Shown: piece by piece, positions 31,901 through 43,900 of the stretch
Layout of the letters: every line of letters begins with the position of its first letter
Position numbering within the stretch: the stretch's first letter is position 1
DNA from: Bos javanicus
Lineage: Eukaryota > Chordata > Mammalia > Artiodactyla > Bovidae
NCBI RefSeq assembly: GCF_032452875.1
Contig: NC_083880.1
Location: forward strand, 59,718,829-59,782,828
Direction of reading: 5' to 3'
Length of the DNA: 64,000 bases
Notes under the pieces: model-generated
Seen by the model: only the letters and a program-made list of their open reading frames with translations
Database searches by the model: none
Told to the model about the DNA's origin: nothing
Position numbers and translations under genes: made by a program

Positions 31901-34900
31901 TGTATCAGAATTACTTGGAGGACTCCTAAAACCAGATTACTAGATACTCCTTTTAGGGTTTCTGATTGAGGAGGTCTAGGGTAAGGGTGAAGGATTTGCA
32001 TCTGTCTGAATTTCGAGGGTAAATGCTGATACTCCTAGTTCAAGGACCAACAGTTTGATACCTGCTGCTCAAGAGTAGTACTTGAGAAGTGCTACACTGT
32101 CCGTCAGCACCCCAGCTGTTCACAGTAAGCCCACGAGGTTGGTGCTGGTTGTTTCCATTTTCACATGAGGAAATGAAGACTTAGAGAATTTCAGTAGCAT
32201 GCCCAAGGTCCCACTAGTGCCTAAGTTGGGATCAAGAACTTTTGGGGAAAGAGAACTATAGCCAGAGCAAGTGGTTTGCTCAAGCTGGTGGTGGTGGTGG
32301 TGGTGTTCAGTCACCAAGTTATGTCAACTCTTTGTGACCCCATGGACTGCAGCACACCCCTGTCCCTCACCATCTCCCACAGTTTACGACTTGGTGACTA
32401 AACAGCAGGCCTTTAAGGCACTAGTACAGATCTTAATCACTTGCATCCTTTTAGACCATGTTGTGTAGAGCGTGAAGGAATGCCCAGGAGGTTGCTCTCA
32501 GCTCAGGCAGGAGTGTATTTGCTACACCATTTGCTGGTTGTCCTCTTATGTCTAGTTGGTAGAGCCTCAGAGGGTATTCTGTCCTCTGATTGTCTCCCTG
32601 AAATAAATCTTTCTTCAAGACTGAATGGAAGTAAACAACTCCTTCTTAGCCTCACTAAATTGCTATTACCCCCTTCCCCTCGTATTAAAGACAAACAACT
32701 TTTTTCCCCATAAGAGATACAGAAAATGTTTTTATAAATTCTGTGTCTCACGGTCCTTGAAAAACTAAGATCGTTCCTTGAGGACAAATCTAAACTAGGA
32801 AAAAAGTGGCAGTGTAAGACAACATCAGAGGAGGGAGTTAACCTTTCTCATGACGTGTTTAGTGGGCCCTCTCCACCACACCCTGTACTTGACTAACCTA
32901 CAGCAGAAGCAGACAGGGGCCTCTTCACACACATATTTGTTTCATTTCTGTTCCTTGATTTGTCCTTTAATGTGTTGCTGTCACTGGTTTCTGTGTGTGC
33001 CTGCACTGCTTTCCTATAATGCCCTGCTGGTCCCCTTTCCCCACCATCACCACCATCCATTATCCAGTTGACTGATGGTCCTCTCGTTCATCGGCACTAG
33101 GTCCAAATGCCGCGTTTCTCTGGGAAGCTTTTCTTGATACTTCCCCCACCCCCACCTAGAACAAAAGACTCTGCTCTCACGTCCCATGTGCTTTCCTTTG
33201 TCACAGCCCGTATTGCACAGTATTTAATGGATGGTTTCCAGGCCAGAGTGCCACTAACCTGTAAGCAACTAAAGGGTAAGAACTGTGCCTGATAATTTCA
33301 CAGACCTAGCATCCAGTTCAGTGCCTGACACACAGGCATCCTCCCAATATTTAAAAATTATATGATGAAAATCACTATCCGGTAGTATGTTTTTAAAGTA
33401 GTACAGTCCCTATCCGGTTCCCTCCTCTCCCCTGCTGCTGCTGCTGCTAAGTCACTTCAGTCGTGTCTGAGTCTGTGCGACCCCAGAGATGGCAGCCTAC
33501 CAGGCTCTTCTGTCCCTGGGATTCTGCAGGCAAGAACACTGGAGTGGGTTGCCATTTCCTTCTCCAATGCATGAGAGTGAAAAGTGAAAGTGAAGTTGCT
33601 CAGTCGTATCCAACTCTTTGCAATCCCATGAACTGCAGCCCACCAGGCTCCTCCGTCCATGGATTTTCCAAACAAGAGTACTGGAGTGGGGTGCCATTGC
33701 CTTCTCCGTCCTCTCCCCTAGGAGAGCTTAAATTGGATTCCACTTTACTTCTTGATACACTTCCTATTTATTCTTAGTCCTGGGTGACCTTGAATAAATA
33801 AATATCACATTGTTTAGCATATAAACATAAGAGAGAGAACCCTCTTCCACCTAGATCCTCTTCGTGCCCCACCAAAAAACCTAAACCTCAGTGTCCTCAA
33901 CTTTTAGCAGTTGATGATGGAGGTTACCTTTTTTTAACTCCCCATGAGATCAATTTCCTCCTTTCTGTGTCTCCAGCGATAATAGGGTGACATCCTTCAG
34001 AGACCTCATTCATGACCAAGATGAGGACGAGGAGGAAGAGGAAGGTCAGAGGTGAGTCTTTGTTGGGGACACAGTCCACATGAATTCTGTGATAATTACC
34101 TAGAAGGGCCTAGAAGGATAAACGTGCTCTGTTATCATTAACCATTAGTACTGTGAGCTAGTCACACACATACTAGAAACAGTTTTCCACTCCCTGTAGC
34201 TTAGAAGTGATCCCTGTCTTCTTACCTTTTTTTTTTTCATTTGGGGTTTGGTTTTTTTTGTTGTTGTTTTTAATTTTTTAAATAATATGTATTTATTGAA
34301 GAATATTAGGGAAAAGGAAATAAATCTGTAAGGAAAAAAGCCATTCATAGTATCACAACCCAGAGGTAGCCAGGTATCAATACTTTAGGTGTATTTCCTT
34401 CCAGTTTTTTCTTAATTGAAAAAGCAGTATATTACATAATAAACAGGAAAATGGGCTTACAAATGTATATTCCCCTGTTACACAGACACTGTACTGTTTT
34501 TTGTTGGCTTGCCTTTAACCTTTAGAAATGTTATAATAAAACTGGTGTCCATTGTGGAAAATATAGCATAATGAAAAAAATATGACACTCACCCACCCTT
34601 TGGTCACTACAGTTAATATTTTGGCATACTTCTACTAAGTCTTGGTTCTGTGTATAAAGGTAGCTTGTTGATACTGTATTTTACATGATGAAGATTAGAT
34701 AAGTTTGTTTCTTGCTTTTGTAGAATTAATGCTACATCTTGATATATAATGCTACATATTTCTCTGTGTCATTAAAATTTTTGATAAGTGTTTTCACTGA
34801 CTATAATAATAATCCATCATACGGAATGTTTGATGTTTAGATCATTTTCAGTTTTTTACCACTGTAGATATCAATGCTGTGAACATCTCTGTGTATTAAT

Positions 34901-37900
34901 CTTTGACTACATTTCAGGTTATATTAAATAGTTTCTAGAAATGAAAATACCGGGTCAAGGCCATGAATATTTTTAAGGCATTTGATCATAGGTTCCTAGT
35001 TCATAAGCCAGGGCTTTGAGATCCCATAATAAGGACCTTACAGAACTTTACCTGGAATGAACAAGGATGAACTGGCTGCAGCCTCATTTTACGGGTTTTG
35101 GTTCTCCATGGAATCTGCCTGGGTCTGTCAAACATTCCTGAGGAACATTGTGTAATAACCATTATGGAAATGCAGTTACCTCATTGTGGTCAGTCTTTGG
35201 AAAGTGAGCTCAGAAATTACATATGTTCTATTCTTTGTTTTCATCCATGTAGTGACTTTTGCCGTACCTCAGCATTCTATTTAAATATACTCAAAGTTCA
35301 GGAATAAATGTTAATTTCAGTGTTTCAATGCCCCTTGAAAGACAGTGTCATCAAGTAAGTGAATGCCCAACTCTTAAATAACCTCTTCCTAGTTCTCCTG
35401 TCTGGTCACGTCCTCCAGGCAGTGACCTTTACTTCACATCCGGAGTTACCTCTTTGGTCCCTCAGCATTTCAGACCTAATGACACTGGTCCTCTTGTTCA
35501 TGCCAAGGCCTAGGGTTTTGCCTCCATTCCCTGGATAATGTCAAGACATGGAAGGCTGAGGCTAATTTTTATAGGTTCTCGGTTCTCCCCACTGAGATGT
35601 GCTGTTGACTTAGCTGTGAATAGGAGTGAGAAGGAAGCAGCCAGCGAAGGCTGCGTGACTGTAGATTTTCAAACCCAGGTTAAAAAACTAAAGTGCTAAC
35701 TTAATCTCAAGCTTTGCTTGGCCCCTTACAAAGCAGATGTGGGTATCTTGGGGCTTATATTTGAGCTTCACTGACCACCTCCAGTACCCACTCTCATCAT
35801 CCTCCTGGTGTATGTCACAAGAATTGCAAGGCGAAGTGAGGCTTGGGTGAGCTCTCGGTGCGGTATCAAACCACCTTACATGTGTGTGTTACTCTGTGCT
35901 TGTTCTTTTGCATACATCTGCTGATTTGAACCTCACGGCCCTGACTTAAGGAACAGGTAGGTAGGGCATGTGATTCTTCCCTTCCATTTCAAAGAAGGAA
36001 AGTGAGGTATAGCTCAGTGCACTGGCTTGCCCAGATCACTCAGTGACAGAGCCACCAGTGGAACCTTCTTGCTTGTACTAACCATGCCACTGCCACCATT
36101 AATCCGGGGCTGCTAGTGGTAGCTGCTTCTCACTGTGATCATAGTGATCATCTCCTGGAAAAGTGTTGGCGTTTAATTCCCAGAGCTAATGTGCTGTCAT
36201 GCATGCCTGGAATGCCCTTTCCTGGTTTCTTTACCTGATAAACTCATCATCCTCAAGGTTTAGCCCAGAAAACACCCTTCCAGGAACCCTTGACTGTTCT
36301 CCCTGATTCTGTATTCCCAGAGACCCCTTCCTTACCTTTTCTGTGGCTTACACTGCAGTATGCCTGCCTGCCTCTTTACATGTGTCTCCCACTAGACAGT
36401 AAGTTTCAAAAATGAGCATTGGTGCCCTTTGCCTCATTGTGCCCAGCTCCTAGCCCAAAGCATGGCACATGCTCTGTTTATATTTTCTAAGCGTATTTGG
36501 TGTTAGATGTGTATTTTCTGTGCAGGTTTTATGCTGGGGGCTCAGAGAGAAGTGGACAGCAGATTGTTGGCCCTCCCAGGAAGAGAAGTCCCAACGAGCT
36601 GGTGGACGATCTTTTTAAAGGTGCCAAGGAGCATGGAGCTGTAGCTGTGGAACGAGTGACCAAGAGCCCTGGAGAGACCAGTAAACCAAGAGTAAGCATA
36701 GGGGCTAGATGTCTATGTCCATAGAACTGAGGTTCCAGAGAAGGGGGAAGGAGGCCTTTATCACTCAATAGTGACTGAATTGTTTTTGTTTTTCATTTGC
36801 TCACTTCCTCTTGTGCAGAAGAGCAGTGCAGTTTCTCTTACCTTTTAACATGAAATCAAGATTTGGGGTAAAGTTTTCAAACCTGTGGTCTAAATCAGGT
36901 TCTGCCAATTGTTTTGTTTGGCCTGATCAACTTGATTTAATGTCTTGCTTTATTTTTTTTTAATTTTAATTAAATCAGTAGTCATCTGTTTTACATAAAA
37001 TCTGAATTTCTGCCTTCTTTGTGAAAATCAAAAAAGTATCTGGTGTTATCCTGCACCAAGATTCCAGCATGGTCGTGATTAACTAGATCTTAGTAGCCGC
37101 CATTCCCTTTAGCCAAGCAGCACTCTGTCCAGCCACACCTTTTCAGTTTTTACCCCAGTCCTGACCTGGTAGCTCTGAGTTTGCTACTCAGAGAAGGCAT
37201 ACCTCATAGTTAATAATCTTGAAATAACATTTTGTCTGAATAACCTGATCACTGCTGACCCACTCCTTAGGTGTTTGTGAACTTGTCTTTTATAGCCATT
37301 TGCAGGCGGTGGCTACCGCCTTGGAGCGGCACCAGAGGAAGAGTCTGCCTACGTGGCAGGAGAAAGGAGGCGGCATTCCGGCCAAGATGTGAGTATGCAT
37401 CCATCTTCTGTAGGGAAGCTCGTGGACTGTTTAATTACTTTGGGGGAGAAGTTAATCCATGAGTCAGCAGCCTCTGAAAGGGAAGAGGCAGCACATTTGC
37501 TGTGTCATCCATGATTGAAAAGGCTTACCTGAGAATCACAGACAGCTCTCATCTGGCTGGATGGTGGCAGGGGGAGCTGGATAAGTTGGGGTGGGCAGAG
37601 TGGATGGACAAATAAAGGAGTTTTCTGAGCATTCCATGAGTCTCAGACAGAGGGATAGTGATTCTAGGGTTCTCTGATGCTGTGGACAAGGCTAAAGAAC
37701 TTGGTCTTTAGACTCCCCCCCCCCGCCCTTCTTCCCTGGAGAATCCCAGAGACAGAGGAGCCTGGTAGGAGGCTGTCTATGGGGTTGCACAGAGTCGGAC
37801 ACGACTGAAGCGACTTAGCAGCAGTAGCAGCAGCAGGGAGGCTTGAAACATACTTTTAAAACTTTTTCCTATTGTTATTCAGTCCTTTTTCCCCTGTGCA

Positions 37901-40900
37901 TAGGGGGTCCCCCCTTCTCTACTAAGTGTAATAATGCTATGAGTCAATTTTGAAGTTTATGCCATAAACATTTTTTATCTTATTGATTTACAGTGTTGTG
38001 TTAATTTCTTCTGAACAGCAAAGTGACTCGGCTGTATATATTCTTTTTCAGTGCCATAAATGTTTTCATATGACCTTGTGAACATTAGTCTCCATAATGT
38101 TTTTGTTTTTAATCATTTTGGGTTTTTTTCAAAACAAAGTCAAGCAAGAACAAAATAAAAATTCTATCTGCCTGAGGCAGCAGCTGCTAATATGTTGTTC
38201 TTTAGTCCTCTAGACCCTTTCCTGTGGATGGGTACAGGGAGTTAACAAATTTTGTAGATATCATTTTTAATGACTGCAAAATAGTCCATGTAAAATTTGC
38301 CATGCTAATGTAGTTGAGCACAAGCTGTGTGCCAAGCACGCTGGCAACCCTACAGATAGGGAAGCTACAGCTTCAATCATTCGAGTCATGTACTCAGTGC
38401 CACTTAGTGAGTGGCAAGATCAGACGCAGATCCTGGTCTGCTTAAATCAAAGCCTATTCTCTTAACTTGTGCCATATCACCTTCTTATTTTAGGTTAATA
38501 CTTATTTCATTGGTTGTTGATTGTTCTCCTTGTGCATGAGTATATATGTTTGTCTGTCTGTGTGTTTTAGTAATGACACAGTAAAATAGTAAAAAACTCG
38601 CTAATTTGCAGGTTCACACTGGTGTGCTTGCCAGGTTCCTGACAATGTATGGGCTGCTTACCTCCTGTTGTCATAGGTTCATGTAGTGTTGAAGCTCTGG
38701 AAGACTGGATTCAGCCTGGACAATGGTGAACTCAGAAGCTACCAGGACCCATCCAATGCCCAGTTTCTGGAGTCTATTCGCAGAGGGTGAGCAGAAAAAC
38801 CCTTCTTCAGGTTGCATGTCAGTGAGTGAGATGGCAGATGGGAAAGAAGAAACCAATTCAAATGTTTATTATTTAAGAAATTTAAAATTTTAAGCAGATT
38901 TAGCACAGTTGAGAAACAGATTCACAGATCTGTTTCTGAAACCCTGTGTATCTACTTTTCCACTTTGGGCCTAGGTCAGAGCCAAGTCACCAGATATGCT
39001 TCTAGGCAGGCATGAGAGAAGGGGGAGGCAGACAGCCACTAGAGCAGTGAGCTCCCCATGGAGGCCCATCAGTTGGAGATGGGAAGTTTCTCCTCCTTTT
39101 GTACCCATCACTGTCATTCCCATCCTGCTCTATGTGGGCCCCAGCACTGCCTTTTCTCCCACAGAGAGGTGCCAGCAGAGCTGCGGAGGTTAGCTCACGG
39201 TGGGCAGGTGAACTTGGACATGGAGGACCATCGGGATGAGGACTTCGTGAAGCCCAAGGGAGCCTTCAAAGCCTTCACTGGCGAGGGTCAGAAACTGGGC
39301 AGGTAAGGAGCAGCACGGGTGGGGTGGAACTGTGTGGGTCACTCCTTTGGGGCCCAGCAGACCCTGTGCACAGCTCACTTGATGCAGCTCTTTACTGTTT
39401 ATTACAAAGTACTTCAGATTTTATCTTTATGGGAGGAAGAGTATGAGAACATAGGCTTTGGCATTAACAGACCTAAGTCTAAATCTCTTCTTCGCTTTCT
39501 AGCCGTATAACCTTGGACTGTACAGCCTCAGTTTTCTCAGCTTAAAGTGGGGCTAGTAAGAGTCCTTATCTCCTTGACTGCTGTTGGGAGGAGCACGTAG
39601 AGCACTGTCCCACAGTGAGCAGTGAAGGTAACACATTGCAGCTTGGACTTGGTTATCTAGGGTGCTCAGAACAGAGAGCACCTCCTCGATGGCTCTAAGG
39701 CTGAAGCAGACACACGTATTCAGGTCACTTGAGGTGGGGATTCAGCGGGGGTGAGGAATCCAGCCAGCCTGCAGCAGCATCGTTCAGGATCCAGGGAAGC
39801 TCAAGGACATTGTTGCTCCTGTGCAGGCTGCTGCTCCAGTGTGAGGGGCGTCTTATTTTTACCTCTCTGGTAAACACTGCCTGACGCTTACTTTGTCATT
39901 CCCTGTGACTGTTTTGCCTTGTGTCCTCTGCCACTATCTCTGTCTTGCATTCAAACCCCTCATATTAACAAGATCTGATTGGTTGATAGTTCCTGTTAAC
40001 TGTGATCAGCAGAGTTCTCACACCAGATCCTTAATGAACCCACAGATAGGCAGCCTTTTCTCAGGGACCCACTCAGCTTTGGCTGTGCATGGGGTCACTT
40101 GGTCAGTATTCTTCTGAGGGATCTGTGCACACAAGAGGCTTTCAGCGTGGTGACACACGATACAGTCCTTACTTTACAGAGGGAAAGTTGAGGCTCTTGG
40201 ACTCTTAAGGGTTACCCTTAGGTGCTCCCTGCAGTGCCACCAGGACTAGAACCTGGTCTTCTGATTGGAACTCCTTCCCACACTTCTGCACAGCATGACC
40301 CTACTTCTGACCTAGCTCTGGCAGCTTTTGAGCTCGGTGCTGCCCTTGCTCACCTCACCAGCATGTTCAGGAATCAGAGTGTGGTCTATGCTCTTTGCGA
40401 TTCTGACTGGCCCTCTCCTCGAATCCCCTGCCTCCCTGCTGGCCATTTGTGCCTCGTCAGGAGCAAGGGTCATAGCTCTATTAGAGATAATAGACTGCGA
40501 TTTACCAGGACCAAAATACTGAAGTCACCCTGCTCTCATCGTTTCATCTCCCACATTGAGCCCTGTGGGTTAGTCTTGGACAGCTGTTCCCAGAGTGATC
40601 CATCTGTGACTTCCTTGTCAATTGTGGTAAGCTTTGTGGAGCACCACTTAATTTTTTTCCCTATATATTATTGAAAATAAAGTGTGTTTATCTTTTAAAA
40701 TAGAAAATACAGGTAAAGAGTAAAAGCTATTCTTAAACCTAACCGCTGGATATATCCAGTTAGTATCTAAGGGTGTGTGTGTAAAAACAAATGTTCTATG
40801 CCCTACTGTTTTGCCTAGTCAATGTAGTCTGGCTATCGTTCCAGATCAGTAAATGCATTTCTACAATATTTTTTTTAATGCTAACATAATTTTCTATGCT

Positions 40901-43900
40901 CCGTATGTGCCATAACTTAACCAGTGCCTGCTATTAAGTATTTACGTGATTATCAGTATTATGAACATTGCAGTGGTTATCTAATTAAATCTTGATATAC
41001 CCCTGATGTTGTCCTGGAAGTAGTACAACACGTAGCTCAGAAGGTCTTCACGTTGCCCTCCAGAACATGGCAGCCTTCTTTCACCCGCCATTAGTTTTAA
41101 GGAAGGACTCAACACCTTGCAGTTTGGGTTTGTCTGGCTTCATGTTAACCAAAAATGCTTATGCTTTTGGAATGTCTTAATTGTATTGTGTGTACAGGAC
41201 AATACGTCTCAAAATATTAAGATATTTTAAGGAGACTTAGGATGAAGTGAAGTATTAGTCGCTCAGTTGTGTCTGACTGACTGTGACCCCATAGACTGTA
41301 GCCTGCTAGGCTCCTCTCCATGGGATTTCCCAGGCAAGAATACTGGAGTGGGTAGCCACCCCCTTCTCCAGAGGATCTTCCCGATCCAGGGATGGAACCC
41401 TCGTCTCCTGCAGTGCAGGTGGTTTCTTTACTATCTTAAGTCACCAGGGAAGCCCTCTGTTTTAGGATGGGACTACGTTATTAGTGCAGATGATGAATCA
41501 ACAGAGCTTGATAATCAGACATGATGCTTGTCAGCTAAATAAATGTTCATTGCCAGTTCCACTTTGATTTTCAGTTCTAGCTTTAGTTTTTCCAGTAAAT
41601 TTTACTGTGCTTTCCATCATTGTCTTGTTAAATAAAATGATTAGGAAGCCAACTGTTTTAAGAAATTTTTCTCAAGTTTCCCTCAAAAATTGGTCAATCC
41701 TTGTTTTTTCTCCAGTTACCTAGAAAAATAAAGTGAATGAATAGATTTTTCTCAGTTCAGAAATTTAAAAAAATTCTTTCAGTTGCATGAAAGAATGTAG
41801 GTTTTGCATTTGTTTGTTTGGATGGGAACTAATCTGAAGATTTGAGAAGCCTGCATTTGATTTCAAGTAGCAAACACCACGAGCGCACTTGGGATGGGGT
41901 GAGGGCGTCACTGCTGCTGGGATGAGCTCCGCTGCTCCCCATGCTTGCTGCAGTGCTCATCTTTGTAAAGCAGGTGACAGGGCCTCAGGCCTCAGCAGAG
42001 CATCTTAGTGCCCAGTTTATTCCCACTACAAAGCAAATGAGCAGTCAAGTGATTCAGCTTCTGTCTCATTCAGGCCTTTCTGGCAGGCAGCAGCTTCAAT
42101 GAGTACCTGTCGTACTTGGAACTGTTATAAACAGTTGAGGGCCAGGCTACTTAGAATCTAATTAGAGAGTTGACCTAATGCTGTTAAAACTAATGAACAG
42201 AACAGAGAAGATCTTAAGCATTTACAGGTGCAACATTTAACTTTCTGTGATGGGTGTAATTTATCTGTGTGTCTCATCTTTTGAGTCCCACACATTGTGA
42301 GGTCAATACATAGAAGCTTTTCTCATAGCCAATAACTGTGGCCAGTGTTCTCTTCTGATCTCCGCTCTGTAATTCTCTAAACCCGTATTTTTGATGTTCA
42401 CAGAAAGTAAGTTCAGTTTTTAGTTCTTTCTTGCTGACTGTGTGCTCTGGGGCAACATTTCGTGGACTGTTCCATGAAATGATCTTCAGGAGGTTAACAT
42501 GAAAGAAGAACATGGTGGTCAAATAAGTTTGCCTTCACTTCACAACCTCTCAAAGTGTTAATCTTTCAGTCGTGTCTGACTCTTTGTGACCGCATGAACT
42601 GTAGCCTGCCAGGCTCCTCTGCCCATGGAATTCTCCAGGCAAGAATACTGGAGTGAGTTGCATTTCCCTTCTCCAGGGGATCTTGAACCAGAGATCAAAC
42701 CCGGGTCGCCTGCATTGCAGACAGTTTCTTTATGACCTCTCAAGACCTTTAATATGTTAGTGGCCTCAGACGCTGTTGGTATAACATGTGACATTTCCAG
42801 AACCTTCTGTAGATAACTCAAGGGACTCAGGTCCCAGGGAACATACTTAGGAAAGTACTTTCAGTTGGATTTGCTTAGAAGACCCTTTTTAGGTTGTAAA
42901 GATCAGAGGAAGAAGTGAGGTGGAGGAACTGATCTAATTAGAGGCTTTGGGGGAAGGCAGGGGGATTCTCATCTAATGGCCTCTATTCTCTGCAAAGGTT
43001 TAGGCCAGGACATCTGCTAAGAGAAAAAAAGAGATAACGCCTCCACACGGTTGTGGAGAATTGGGAATTTGTGTGCATTTTGTGTTTGTCCACCTCCCTG
43101 AATGTATAACCCCTTTAATTCTCACAATAGTCCTTGTTAAAGAATCTCGTTACTACTGTTGTTGAAACTCAAAGAGCTTAAATAACTAGCCCAACACCAC
43201 TATAGCTAGTGGGTGAATTCAAACCCTGGTCTATCTCATTCCAAGATCTGAGCTTTCCACACTGCAGCAGGCACCATGTCCTGTTCATATTATATACTTA
43301 ATCCCTGTGGTGCCAGGCACTTGGTTGGCTTTCCAGAAATCTGAACTGTCTCCTGATAGTTGACCAGTGAGTACAAGATACCCACATGAGTGAGGCTGCA
43401 CTAGGGTAGGCAGGCCTGAAAATTCCATCAGTGGATAAGAATCTGGACTTGTCCTTTATATCCCAGCAGTCACCTGCCAGGCTGTGTGACACCCACCTCA
43501 GCTGGAAACTTGGAGTGCCCCCTTCCCGTTCTGTCCTCAGCCTCTCACTGGGGCCAAAACTCGTCCTGGTCTGCTGGGGCCTCCAGTGTCAGGTCCCGGT
43601 CTCTTCCAGCCCAGGCTTTCTTGCATACTGCTTTCTTCCCTTCAAGCTCTGTTCAGTTGTGGACATCAGGGAAGAAGGGGGTTGGTAACTTGCCCAACTC
43701 CAGGAGTGAGGGAGCTGGCAGTAACTTGGGGGTTGAGGTGAATTCTGCTGGACCTCTGATTTCCATCAGAGCAGGGATTCTGTCTGGTCACTCCTTATGT
43801 CAGTAGCAGCAAACAGCACCAGATGTAGCAAATGCTCAGTAAAATCCTTGACAGGATTCCACTCCTGCTGGGGCTTTGTTTCTGTTCATGTCCTGATGCA

